From the NCBI RefSeq assembly GCF_007556815.1, contig NZ_CP041743.1, positions 744,001 through 808,000 of the forward strand: DNA of 64,000 nt, written 5' to 3'. Under the pieces are notes generated by a model. The model did no database searches and was not told the origin of the DNA. It saw only the letters and a program-made list of their open reading frames with translations. Every line of letters starts with the position of its first letter. Positions within the stretch are counted from its first letter, which is position 1. Both the position numbers and the translations under genes were made by a program. This DNA comes from Paraburkholderia megapolitana. GTDB taxonomy: Bacteria; Pseudomonadota; Gammaproteobacteria; Burkholderiales; Burkholderiaceae. Below are positions 32,357-42,358 of this stretch, piece after piece.

Positions 32357-32386
32357 CCGGTTTCCGACCGGAGGCGATGCTTTTTC
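32357..32386 (+). terminator. Candidate attenuator hairpin before leuA
   Basis: A CCGGT/ACCGG stem with a TTCCG loop, extended by one more pair beyond a mismatch, is followed by GGCGATGC and TTTTT at 32380-32384. It lies between the leucine-rich leader frame and leuA, where an attenuation terminator is expected. The anti-terminator pairing was not resolved. Confidence 0.4.
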
Positions 32387-32574
32387 GTTTGCTCATCCGG
32401 TCGACACCCAACCTGTCGAACCCACGGATGACCACGATGAAACCCTCCTACCCCAGCTGTCCCGCCTCCTTCGCCCGAGCTATTACGCGAAGCGCCCGCC
32501 TACGTCCGCTATATCGCGCGACCTGACCGATTGCGACCCAGCCATTCATTCACATCCATTGAGCGAGACCCATC

Positions 32575-34290
32575 ATGTTGAAGAACCCTGCCACCAAGTA
32601 CCGCCCCTTTACGCCCGTCAACTTGCCGGACCGCGCCTGGCCTTCGCGCACCATCACGCACGCGCCGATCTGGATGAGCACCGATCTGCGCGACGGCAAC
32701 CAGGCGCTGTTCGAACCGATGGATGCGCAGCGCAAGATGCGCATGTTCAAGACGCTGGTCGCGATCGGTTTCAAGGAAATCGAAGTCGCGTTTCCGTCCG
32801 CGTCGCAGACCGACTTCAATTTCGTGCGCGAGCTGATCGAAGGCGGTCACATTCCTGATGACGTAACGATCGAAGTCCTCACGCAGGCACGCGACGATCT
32901 GATCGAGCGCACGTTCGAATCGCTGCGCGGCGTGCCGCGTGCGATCGTTCACCTGTACAACGCGACCGCGCCCGAATTCCGCAAGTGGGTGTTCGGACTG
33001 GACCGCGACGGCGTGAAGACGCTGGCGCAGAACGCAGCGCGTACGATCAAGCGCTTCGCCGATGCGGCGACAGACACGCATTTCACCCTGCAATACAGCC
33101 CTGAAACCTTCACCGGCACCGAACTCGATTTCGCCAAGGAAGTGTGCGACGCCGTCTTCGACATCTGGCAACCGACGCCGCAGCACAAGGCCATCGTCAA
33201 TCTGCCCGCCACGGTCGAGATCGGTACGCCGAACTTCTACGCGGACCAGATCGAATGGATGCACCGCAATCTCGCGCGACGCGATTCGCTGATCCTGTCG
33301 GTGCATCCGCATAACGATCGGGGCACCGCGGTCGCCGCAGCGGAACTCGCGGTGATGGCAGGCGCCGATCGTATCGAAGGATGTCTGTTCGGCAACGGCG
33401 AGCGCACCGGCAACGTCGACCTCGTCACACTCGCGTTGAACCTGTACACGCAAGGCGTCGACCCGGGCCTCGATTTCTCGAACATCAACGAAGTGGCGCG
33501 TACGGCCGAGGAATGCACGCAATTGCCGATTCATCCGCGCCATCCGTATGTCGGCGATCTGGTGTTCACGGCGTTCTCGGGCTCGCACCAGGATGCGATC
33601 AAGAAAGGCTTCACGATGCAGAAGCCCGACGCGATCTGGGAAATGCCGTACCTGCCGGTCGACCCGAACGACCTCGGCCGCACGTACGACTCGATCATCC
33701 GCGTGAACAGCCAGTCGGGCAAAGGCGGCATCGCCTATCTGCTCGAACAGTCGTACGGCGTCGTCTTGCCGCGCCGCCTGCAGGTCGATTTCAGCGCGGC
33801 CGTGCAACAGCTCACTGACGACAGCGGCCACGAAGTCACACCGCAGCAGATCTTTACGCTGTTCGAGCAGGAATACGTCGACAGCCAGGCGCCGCTGCAC
33901 TATGTCGGCCATAGTCTGAGCGAGCGCGGCGAGCGCGAGCACATCCAGCTGACGGTCGATATTCACGGCAAGCGCACCGTCGTGAGCGGCGCAGGCAATG
34001 GCCCGCTGGATGCGTTGATGCATGCGCTGCGTACTCCCGTGCGCATCCAGCATTACGAAGAACGCGCGCTGACGCAGGGCGCCGACGCGCGCGCGATCGC
34101 GATTGCGGAGATGGCCGGAACGGACGTAGTGGGCAACGCGTTCGGCGTCGGGATCGATGCGAATCTGGTGACGGCATCGATCCGCGCGGTGATCAGCGGG
34201 ATCAATCGTGCGTATGCGCGTTGCGGCGATGACGCGCAGCAGCGTTTCTTCGACGCGGTGTTGCGTGAGGCGGATCACGCTGCGGTGTAG
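32575..34290 (+). CDS. leuA: 2-isopropylmalate synthase (type 2 LeuA)
   Basis: This 571-aa enzyme catalyses the first committed step of leucine synthesis, condensing acetyl-CoA with 2-oxoisovalerate. The N-terminal flap [12 protein letters not shown] and length are those of the longer LeuA form found in Burkholderia and actinobacteria. The catalytic barrel begins with STDLRDGNQ (residues 35-43, metal Asp). HPHNDRGTA near residue 243 gives the metal His pair, and GNGERTGN follows. The C-terminal regulatory domain (about 430-571) should mediate leucine feedback inhibition. It is a single gene, followed by a strong terminator. A leucine-rich leader upstream suggests attenuation. Confidence 0.95.
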   Translation: MLKNPATKYRPFTPVNLPDRAWPSRTITHAPIWMSTDLRDGNQALFEPMDAQRKMRMFKTLVAIGFKEIEVAFPSASQTDFNFVRELIEGGHIPDDVTIEVLTQARDDLIERTFESLRGVPRAIVHLYNATAPEFRKWVFGLDRDGVKTLAQNAARTIKRFADAATDTHFTLQYSPETFTGTELDFAKEVCDAVFDIWQPTPQHKAIVNLPATVEIGTPNFYADQIEWMHRNLARRDSLILSVHPHNDRGTAVAAAELAVMAGADRIEGCLFGNGERTGNVDLVTLALNLYTQGVDPGLDFSNINEVARTAEECTQLPIHPRHPYVGDLVFTAFSGSHQDAIKKGFTMQKPDAIWEMPYLPVDPNDLGRTYDSIIRVNSQSGKGGIAYLLEQSYGVVLPRRLQVDFSAAVQQLTDDSGHEVTPQQIFTLFEQEYVDSQAPLHYVGHSLSERGEREHIQLTVDIHGKRTVVSGAGNGPLDALMHALRTPVRIQHYEERALTQGADARAIAIAEMAGTDVVGNAFGVGIDANLVTASIRAVISGINRAYARCGDDAQQRFFDAVLREADHAAV

Positions 34291-34320
34291 AACCCGGCTG
34301 CGATCAATTACCGGAGTGAA

Positions 34321-34357
34321 AGGGGTGTCCGCGCTTGCAGGTGGGCATCCCTTTTTT
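34321..34357 (+). terminator. Rho-independent terminator of leuA
   Basis: AGGGGTGTCC pairs with GGGCATCCCT (10 bp, two wobbles) around a 12-nt loop and is followed by six T. It lies 30 nt after the leuA stop. Confidence 0.88.
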
Positions 34358-34644
34358 ACGCTCCGACGATATGTCTTGCGTGGACGTACCACGCCTGCAC
34401 ATAGCATCGAGCCTTAAGTTATCGACCGCCACACAGAAAACTTTAGCCCTGTATCGCAGTTTTTTTGCATCACATCGCGTACCTGAAAAAAAGCACCTCA
34501 CATCGCGCGATTCACCAATTCCATTAACGATTCTGTCATGCGTCAGCGCTAATTTCGCGGGCACTGCGTTTCTTTTGCCGAACACGACGACGTGGCGCAA
34601 AAGCAGCCAGCACCTCCGACTTCCGCGTTGCAACGAGATCCTTC

Positions 34645-35931
34645 ATGGCAAGTATCGAACAGCTGTACAGCGCACTGGCTACCGCCAGTTCCGATCAACA
34701 GGACGCGACGCAACCGGCGCTCGTCGTACACGCAGGCCAGATCGCCGTCGACACGCCCGCCGTCGCGTCGGACATGAGCAACGCCGATCTGCAGAACTGG
34801 TTTCTCGACGCACCCGACGTTGAAGCCGTTGCGGTGGTCAAGAACGGCGCACCTGTCGCGCTCGTGAACCGCAACGTGTTCATGGAGCAGTACGGCCGGC
34901 CGTTTAGCCGCGAGGTGTTCGGTAAGCGCAGTTGCCTGTCGTTTGCGAATCAGGAACCGTTGATGGTCGGTGCCGATACGCCGATCGAAGTCGTCGTGCG
35001 CAATGCCGTCGAGCCCGAATCCCGCGTGATGAAAGACGGCTTCATCTGCACGCGCGATGGCCAGTACTTCGGCATCGGCAGCGGCATGGCGCTGATCCGC
35101 GCGATGTCGGATATCGAAGCCGCCAAAACGCGCCAGTTGTTGTCGAGCATCGAGTATGCGTCAGCGATCCAGCAATCGAACCTGCGGCATTCGCAGACGG
35201 AACTCGCCGCGTGCCTGCCGTCCGCGCGGCTCGAATGGCTGCCGCGCGATGTCGTCGGTGGCGACTGCTACTTCTTTCGCGCGACACGCAACGGCATGTT
35301 CGGCGCACTGATCGACTGCACCGGGCACGGTGTGCCGGGCGCGTTCATGACGCTGATCACGTTGTCGTTCCTCGAAAACCGCGTCGCGACCGGTTGCGAA
35401 GAACCCGATCCGGCACAGGTGCTGTCGGAACTGAACCGCTACATCAAGAAGGTACTCGGCCAGCACGCAACGGGCGGTGAAGCGCACGTCGTGCACGAAG
35501 GCAAATCCGACGATGGCCTCGATGCTTTCATGTTCGTGCTCACCGGCAACGGTCTCGACTTGCAGTATGCGAGCGCACGTCTCGAACTGGCGGTGCTCGA
35601 TGCACAACAACCCGAGGTGCTGCTGCTCGAAGGCGACCGGATGGGCGTCGGCTACAGCGACACCCCCGATGACTTTGCCTTCACCACGCGCCGCCATACG
35701 TTGCAGACCGGCTACCGCGCGTTCGTCACGACCGACGGCATCATCGATCAGGTCGGCGGCCCGAAACAGATCGCGCACGGCCGCAAGCGTCTGTACAAGC
35801 TGTTTGCCGACCACCGCGACGAGCGTCCTCAGCAGTTCGGCGACACGCTGCTTGCAAGCTTCGCCGAATGGCAAGGCCAGCAACATCGGCGCGACGACGT
35901 GTGTTTCTTCGCTTTCACGAACGAGGCATAA
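34645..35931 (+). CDS. siaA: SiaA-like PP2C/SpoIIE family serine/threonine phosphatase
   Basis: This is a 428-aa cytoplasmic protein. Residues about 20-170 form a CBS-like/sensor region (DLQNWFLDAPDVEAVAVVKN, then VALVNRNVFMEQY). Residues 205-425 are a SpoIIE-type PP2C phosphatase with metal-binding GDCYFFRA, DCTGHGVPGAFMT and FVTTDGIIDQ. The next two genes encode SiaB-like and SiaC-like proteins. In Pseudomonas, SiaA dephosphorylates SiaC and SiaB phosphorylates it. Unlike the Pseudomonas protein, no transmembrane or HAMP region is visible here, so the signal is probably cytoplasmic. It ends 2 nt before the siaB-like start. Confidence 0.83.
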   Translation: MASIEQLYSALATASSDQQDATQPALVVHAGQIAVDTPAVASDMSNADLQNWFLDAPDVEAVAVVKNGAPVALVNRNVFMEQYGRPFSREVFGKRSCLSFANQEPLMVGADTPIEVVVRNAVEPESRVMKDGFICTRDGQYFGIGSGMALIRAMSDIEAAKTRQLLSSIEYASAIQQSNLRHSQTELAACLPSARLEWLPRDVVGGDCYFFRATRNGMFGALIDCTGHGVPGAFMTLITLSFLENRVATGCEEPDPAQVLSELNRYIKKVLGQHATGGEAHVVHEGKSDDGLDAFMFVLTGNGLDLQYASARLELAVLDAQQPEVLLLEGDRMGVGYSDTPDDFAFTTRRHTLQTGYRAFVTTDGIIDQVGGPKQIAHGRKRLYKLFADHRDERPQQFGDTLLASFAEWQGQQHRRDDVCFFAFTNEA

Positions 35932-35933
35932 CG

Positions 35934-36497
35934 ATGGATTTCCGCGCGTTCGAAAGCTTTCGCGATGCAGCCGGCGACGCCGGTCTCGTGTACTACTACG
36001 CCGGCCACTTCGATGAAGAAGTGCGGCGTTCGCTGTCGGCCAATCTGAAGAGTCGGCTTGAACTGGAAAGTGTGGGCGGTGCCGCCAAGCGCAAGCTGTT
36101 TTCGACTTTCATGGAAATGGCGCAGAACGTGCTGCACTACGGCGGCTGCGTCGAAACGCCTAGCGATACCGAGGCACGACCGGGCGCCATCGCAGTAGGC
36201 CGCGACGCAACGTCGTACTGGATCGTGTGCGGCAACCTGGTGCCGGTCGAGCACGTTGCACGCATCGCCGGCAGGCTCGACCAGCTGAAGCAGATGTCGC
36301 TCGACGAGATCAAGGCCGCCTATCGCGAGCAACTCGCCAACGACGACCACGCGAACACCGACACGATCAGCAAAGGCGCCGGTCTCGGCCTGCTGACGAT
36401 CGCACGCGACAGCATCCAGCCGGTCGAGTACGCGTTTTACGACGACGAAGCGTCGGCTGGACGCTTCTCGCGTTTTTATATCAAGGCTTTTGTCTAA
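35934..36497 (+). CDS. siaB: SiaB-like protein kinase (GHKL fold)
   Basis: This 187-aa protein has the SiaB-family pattern. The opening RDAAGDAGLVYYYAGHFDEEV is followed by FSTFMEMAQNVLHYGG, an ATP-binding N-box-like helix. Late in the protein ISKGAGLGLLTIARDS resembles a GHKL G2 box. It should phosphorylate the following SiaC-like protein. The ATG at 35934 follows the siaA stop by 2 nt. siaC begins 15 nt after its stop, so the three genes form a tight operon. Confidence 0.8.
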   Translation: MDFRAFESFRDAAGDAGLVYYYAGHFDEEVRRSLSANLKSRLELESVGGAAKRKLFSTFMEMAQNVLHYGGCVETPSDTEARPGAIAVGRDATSYWIVCGNLVPVEHVARIAGRLDQLKQMSLDEIKAAYREQLANDDHANTDTISKGAGLGLLTIARDSIQPVEYAFYDDEASAGRFSRFYIKAFV

Positions 36498-36512
36498 CCC
36501 CGAGGCTGCATC

Positions 36513-36905
36513 ATGACGCCGATCAAACTTCCCCGTACCGACTTCACCCCGGAGATCGAGTTTTCCCCCGCTGACCAGCGTCTTTCGGTCGAAGGAGAAT
36601 GTCACCCGGAAAATCCGAATACTTTCTTCGGTCCGATCCTGCAACTGATCGGCCAGTACCTGCAGACCGCGCAACCGCCGCATTTCGTCATGCGTGTGCG
36701 TCTGACGTATATCAACAGCGCGTCGACGAAAGCGATGCGGCAGCTCTTCATGGTACTGAGCGATGCCTCGAAGCGCGGCTGCAATGTCGACATCGACTGG
36801 GAGTTCGATCCGGATGACGACGCGATCCAGGAACTCGGTCAGGATCTGCTCTACGGAATCGGCGCGACCCACGTGGTGTTCAACGAAGTGCTGATCGAGA
36901 CGTAA
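36513..36905 (+). CDS. siaC: SiaC-like regulatory phosphoprotein (DUF1987)
   Basis: This is a 130-aa DUF1987 protein. The N-terminus TDFTPEIEFSPADQRLSVEGECHPEN carries the family E-G-x-C/S-x-P-E-N pattern. MRVRLTYINSASTKAM near residues 60-75 holds the Ser/Thr residues that align with the SiaC phosphorylation region. In P. aeruginosa, unphosphorylated SiaC binds and activates the diguanylate cyclase SiaD. No cyclase gene follows here; pobA is convergent 36 nt away. The output partner therefore lies elsewhere or is different. Confidence 0.83.
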   Translation: MTPIKLPRTDFTPEIEFSPADQRLSVEGECHPENPNTFFGPILQLIGQYLQTAQPPHFVMRVRLTYINSASTKAMRQLFMVLSDASKRGCNVDIDWEFDPDDDAIQELGQDLLYGIGATHVVFNEVLIET

Positions 36906-36941
36906 CGCGCCGGTGCTCAGGCAGCGTACGCGAATCGTGTA

Positions 36942-38198
<1,257 letters not shown>

Positions 38199-38359
38199 CT
38201 ATCTCGATATCGAATAGCCGCAGTCGTTGCTGCGCGACCGAGAGAAGAGGAAATCCCGTTAATTCACAGGACCTTACAGTCAGGCGTTCTTATTGCGAAC
38301 GAACCGCCCGCTGTGTTTAAATCGTTGACCATAAGTTTTACCGTCCCGGGGAAGTCTCC

Positions 38360-40252
38360 ATGCATTACCTGATTCGCGTGATATCCGCAGCACTGATTTT
38401 TGCCACCTCATACGGCGCTGTACAAGCCGCCAACACCGCAAAACCTGCCGATTTCCAGCCCAACATCACGATCCTCGTCGACGACACCGTCTACAACGTC
38501 AACGCAGACGGCACCTACACGAAAGACATCACCGAGAGCTTTCGCATCAATACGGACCAGGGCGTCCAGCAACGCGGACAGGTATCGCTGCGCTACAGCA
38601 CGTCGCTCGAAGAACTGAACATCGAGCAGGCGTACACGACCACCCAGGACGGCCGCCGCATCGACGTCACGCCGGACAAGATTCTCGAGCAGCAAAGCGC
38701 GGAAGGCGCCCAGGCGCCGATGTTCGACGACAACAAGGTCAAAGTCGTGGTCTTCCCGAGCGTCGCAATCGGCACGACGCTCACGCTGCGTTATAAAAGC
38801 ACGCAGAAAAAGCCCATGTTTCCGGGGCAATTCTCGACTCTTGAGTATTACGGCGTCGGGACGCCCAGAGAGTCAATGCATCTGACAATCCGCGCGCCGG
38901 CTTCGATGAAACTGTATGTCGATGCAATCGATCTCGGCGGTGGCCGCGCTACTGCGGACAAACCGGATACGCAGCTCTGGAAATGGTCGCTGACGAATCG
39001 TCCGGCGCGGCCGCCCGAACTGGGCTCGGTCAGCAGCGTCGACTACAGCCCGCGCGTGGCGGTGAGCACATTCCCGAATTTCGCAACTGCCGGTGCGGCC
39101 TATCTCGATCGGGCAGCGCCGAAGGCTGCGGTGACACCGGCTGTCCAGGCGCTCGCGGACAAGCTCACCCAGGGCGTCACGGACCCGCGGCAACAAGCCG
39201 AGATCCTTTATAACTGGGTCAGCACGAACATTCGTTATGTGGCGATCTATCTTGGCTTCGGCGGTGTCGTGCCGCACGATGCCGGCGCGATTCTCGACGC
39301 GGCATACGGCGACTGCAAGGACCACGTGACCTTGCTCGAAGCGCTGCTCGCGGCGAAGGGCATCAAGAGCGCGCCCGTACTGGTCAACGCGTACGACAGC
39401 TACTGGGTGCCGAAAGCCGCCATGCCGGTTGGCGTGTTCAATCACGCAATCACCTACCTGCCCGCCTTCAATCTGTTTGTCGATTCGACTGCGGGGCTCG
39501 CGCGTTTCGGCACACTACCCGATTCCGAACTCGGCAAACCCGCCCTGGTGACCGACGACGGCAGCGGCACCGCGCGTCTCGTGACGCTGCCCGTCGCCAA
39601 CCCTGACAGCGCCCGCGTGAAGGTCACGACGCAACTCACGATCGATCGCACAGGCAACGTGCTCGGCACCAGTCAGATCGACAATCAGGGCGCCTTCGAT
39701 CTGCTGTCGCGACAACTCTTCTCGTCCATTCGTCCTGGCCTTGAAACGCAGATTGCCGCACGGGTCCTGACGATGACCGGTCAGGACGGCACGGGCGGCT
39801 ACACCCACGGCGAGGTACGCGACCTGACGAAGCCGTTCAATTACGAAACGCGGTTTACGTTGCCCGATTACGCGCTGTTCCCCGGACCAGGCGCGATCCA
39901 GGTACCGGCGGGGCTGGGTAGCTTCAGCAACATCAGCTCGACGTTCGAGCAGACTTCTCAGGACAAGCGCGAATACGCGATGCCCATGGCTGGGCGACAT
40001 GTGACGGAGACGACAACCATTACGCTGCCGGACGGTGTCAAGATTCCCGTCTTGCCCAAACCGGCCAACATCGCCTCGCAATGGGGAACGTATACGTCGG
40101 CGTACCAAGTCGACGGCCAGACCATCACCGTGACGCGCAATCTGGATATCACCTTGCCCGGTGGACTGATCGAGCCCGATCAATATCCGGAGTTCAGAAA
40201 GATGGGACGCGCAGTGAAGCGCGATCTGCGAACCCAGCTGGTTTACTACTAG
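38360..40252 (+). CDS. DUF3857 and transglutaminase-like domain protein
   Basis: This is a 630-aa periplasmic protein. A signal peptide ends near residue 23 (YGAVQAA). DUF3857 covers about 45-230. A transglutaminase-like core (about 265-400) shows the full triad: Cys in AAYGDCKDHVTLLEALL, His in GVFNHAITY, Asp in LFVDSTAG. A beta-rich C-terminal domain completes it. Family members probably act as cysteine peptidases or cross-linkers in the envelope; the substrate is unknown. It stands alone, divergent from pobA with no functional link apparent. Confidence 0.85.
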   Translation: MHYLIRVISAALIFATSYGAVQAANTAKPADFQPNITILVDDTVYNVNADGTYTKDITESFRINTDQGVQQRGQVSLRYSTSLEELNIEQAYTTTQDGRRIDVTPDKILEQQSAEGAQAPMFDDNKVKVVVFPSVAIGTTLTLRYKSTQKKPMFPGQFSTLEYYGVGTPRESMHLTIRAPASMKLYVDAIDLGGGRATADKPDTQLWKWSLTNRPARPPELGSVSSVDYSPRVAVSTFPNFATAGAAYLDRAAPKAAVTPAVQALADKLTQGVTDPRQQAEILYNWVSTNIRYVAIYLGFGGVVPHDAGAILDAAYGDCKDHVTLLEALLAAKGIKSAPVLVNAYDSYWVPKAAMPVGVFNHAITYLPAFNLFVDSTAGLARFGTLPDSELGKPALVTDDGSGTARLVTLPVANPDSARVKVTTQLTIDRTGNVLGTSQIDNQGAFDLLSRQLFSSIRPGLETQIAARVLTMTGQDGTGGYTHGEVRDLTKPFNYETRFTLPDYALFPGPGAIQVPAGLGSFSNISSTFEQTSQDKREYAMPMAGRHVTETTTITLPDGVKIPVLPKPANIASQWGTYTSAYQVDGQTITVTRNLDITLPGGLIEPDQYPEFRKMGRAVKRDLRTQLVYY

Positions 40253-40284
40253 GCAAACCCGCCTTCGATTAAAGGAAGCGTCCA

Positions 40285-40430
40285 TGCCCGGCGAGCGCAC
40301 CCCGGCTTCGATGAAGCCGGACCTCGCTCGCATCGCCGCCCACGGTAAAGGCGGCGTAACACCCGGGCACAGCTTGTGGCTGTGGCGAACCGCCGCCGCA
40401 GGTAAGCGGCCTGCGAAGCGTTTCCGGGCA
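40285..40430 (+). ncRNA. Multibranched structured intergenic element
   Basis: In the gap between the DUF3857 gene and lrp, TGCCCGG (40285-40291) pairs with CCGGGCA (40424-40430). Inside lie four GC-rich arms: 40291-40331 (GCGAGCG/CGCTCGC with inner CCGGCTTC/GAAGCCGG), 40334-40356 (CGCCGCC/GGCGGCG), 40368-40384 (CACAGC/GCTGTG) and 40398-40414 (GCAGG/CCTGC). A second CCGGGCA at 40363-40369 could compete for the first strand. This supports a structured RNA or a folded intergenic repeat. It matches no riboswitch class I recognise, and the transcribed strand is not proven. Confidence 0.5.
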
Positions 40431-40558
40431 CGGAAGCGTGATGTAAATATACCCAGCTTCCGCCTGTAAGGGCTTCCTGTTTTCCGCCAGACATCAGTGT
40501 TTTGCAGAAGCTTCTTCCGGTATCATCGTCATTAAATTGATAATGTTCCGGAGCCTCC

Positions 40559-41032
40559 ATGACCTCGCGTAATCGCCCGCTCGACCCGCAGGATCTCAAG
40601 ATCATGCGCGAGCTGCAAACCAATGCGCGCGTCAGCAATGCCGATCTCGCCGAGCGCGTCGGCATGTCGACCACCGCGTGCTGGAACCGGACGCGGCAAC
40701 TGGAAAGCGATGGTTATATCCGCGGTTATGTCGCGCTGCTCGACCACCAGAAGCTCGGGCTCGCCGATATCGTGCTCCTCGAAGTCACGCTCGATCGTCA
40801 CGACGACAATGCGCTCGCGCGCTTCGGCGCGGAACTGGCCGAGCTGCCCGAAGTGCTGGAGGCGTACCTGGTATCGGGCGAATACGACTATCTGGTGAAA
40901 GTCGCGGTGGACGGCACCGCGGGGTACGAGCGTTTTCTACGCGAGAAGCTCTACAAGATCGCCGGTATTCGCCACAGCCGCTCGATGTTCACCCTGCGCT
41001 GCATGAAGAGCATCCCGTCCGTGCAGGTTTAA
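40559..41032 (+). CDS. Lrp/AsnC family transcriptional regulator
   Basis: This is a 157-aa regulator. The N-terminal helix-turn-helix is clear: LDPQDLKIMRELQTNARVSN, then LAERVGMSTTACWNRTRQLE (residues 28-47). The C-terminal RAM/AsnC domain has VLLEVTLDRHDDNALARF and the ligand-loop SGEYDYLVKVAV. It is downstream of the structured element at 40285-40430 and convergent with the ABC binding-protein gene. It probably senses an amino acid; the target genes are unknown. Confidence 0.92.
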   Translation: MTSRNRPLDPQDLKIMRELQTNARVSNADLAERVGMSTTACWNRTRQLESDGYIRGYVALLDHQKLGLADIVLLEVTLDRHDDNALARFGAELAELPEVLEAYLVSGEYDYLVKVAVDGTAGYERFLREKLYKIAGIRHSRSMFTLRCMKSIPSVQV

Positions 41033-41041
41033 GTCCGCTTA

Positions 41042-42298
41042 CTACTGCGCAGGCGGCTTCACCAGCGGACACGCACTTTCGGCAAGCGGTCGGAACGCCT
41101 TGTCGGCGGGAATCGTCGCCTTGATGGTGTAGTAATCCCAGGGGTATTTCGACTCGGACGGCTTCTTCACCTGCACGAGGTACATGTCGTGCACCATACG
41201 GCCGTCTTCGCGAATCCGGCCGTTCTTCGCGAAGAAATCGTTGATCGGCAGTTCCTTCATCTTCTTCATGACGGCAGCGGTATCGTCGGTGCCGGCCGCC
41301 TTCACCGCGTTCAGATAATGCATCGTCGACGAGTAGTCGCCAGCCTCGATCTGGGTCGGCATCTTCTTCGTGCGCGCATAGATCCGCTTGGCCCACGCAC
41401 GGGTTTCGTCGTTGCGATCCCAGTAGAACGCCGTAGAGAATTGCAGACCCTGCGCGGTCTGCAAGCCGAGCGCGTGAATATCCGACAGAAACACCAGCAA
41501 CCCGGCCAGTTGCTGTTTGCCGCCACGTGTAACGCCGAATTCATTTGCGCTCTTGACCGCGTTGATGAAATCGCCGCCGGCGTTTGCGAGGCCGATTACT
41601 TTCGCGCCCGAGCTCTGCGCCTGCAGCATATACGACGAGAAATCAGAAGCGTTCAGCGGAGCGCGCACCGTGCCGATCACCTTGCCGCCGTCGGCCTTGA
41701 TGGCCTCCGAGGTGTCCTTCACGAGTGCCTGGCCGAACGCGTAGTCGGCGGCGAGAAAGAACCAGCTGTCGCCGCCCTGCTTCGCCATTGCATCGCCGGT
41801 TGCATGGCCTAGCGCGTACGTGTCGTAGACGTAGTGAATACTGACCGGCGAACACTTCGCTCCGGTGATGTCCGAGCTCGCCGGCCCGGTGGCAATAACA
41901 ATCTTGTTCTTCTGCTTCGCGATGTCAATGACCGCGAACGCAGCACCCGACGAAGCGAGGTCGGTGATCATGTCGACGTGCTGCACGTCGAACCACTCGC
42001 GAGCGCGTGTCGCTGCGATGTCGGCCTTGTTCTGGTGATCGGCGGCGACTACTTCGACCTTGATGCCGGGGTTCGCCTTCATGAAGTCTTCCGCGGCCAT
42101 GCGCACCGCCTCGACTGCGCTCTGTCCAGCCACCGATGCATACACGCTCGACAGATCGGTCAGCACGCCGATCTTCACAACGCCGTCCGACAGCTGCGGA
42201 GTCTGCGCATGCGCGGGCAGCGAAGCGAGCGCCATGGCGGCGGTGGCGAATGCCGCAAGCGTTCGGGCTGTTCGACGTGTTCTAGCGGTCATGTGCAT
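41042..42298 (-). CDS. ABC transporter substrate-binding protein, branched-chain amino acid type
   Basis: This is a 418-aa periplasmic binding protein of the LivJ/LivK type. The signal peptide ends at LASLPAHAQ (about residue 31), and the mature protein starts with VVKIGVLTDLSSVYASVAGQ. The two-lobed Peripla_BP_6 fold continues with WFFLAADYAFGQALV and AGGDFINAVKSANEFG. In aromatic-degrading bacteria such proteins often bind aromatic acids. It is the last gene of the minus-strand catabolic operon, and no permease or ATPase genes are present. Two in-frame ATGs (42298 and 42292) follow AAGGAG; either is possible. Confidence 0.88.
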   Translation of the reverse strand: MHMTARTRRTARTLAAFATAAMALASLPAHAQTPQLSDGVVKIGVLTDLSSVYASVAGQSAVEAVRMAAEDFMKANPGIKVEVVAADHQNKADIAATRAREWFDVQHVDMITDLASSGAAFAVIDIAKQKNKIVIATGPASSDITGAKCSPVSIHYVYDTYALGHATGDAMAKQGGDSWFFLAADYAFGQALVKDTSEAIKADGGKVIGTVRAPLNASDFSSYMLQAQSSGAKVIGLANAGGDFINAVKSANEFGVTRGGKQQLAGLLVFLSDIHALGLQTAQGLQFSTAFYWDRNDETRAWAKRIYARTKKMPTQIEAGDYSSTMHYLNAVKAAGTDDTAAVMKKMKELPINDFFAKNGRIREDGRMVHDMYLVQVKKPSESKYPWDYYTIKATIPADKAFRPLAESACPLVKPPAQ

Positions 42299-42358
42299 GG
42301 TCTCCTTAATGGTTTCATTTTTGCCGGCGCGCTCGGGCGCCTGGCTTATTGCTAGCGG

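Noticed and set aside
32509..34407. 632-codon frame opposite leuA
   Set aside because: It is the antisense of a clear LeuA with no protein-like features.
40258..40475. Glycine, cobalamin, TPP, SAH or Moco riboswitch for the structured element
   Set aside because: None of the conserved core sequences of those classes could be found, so no class name was given.
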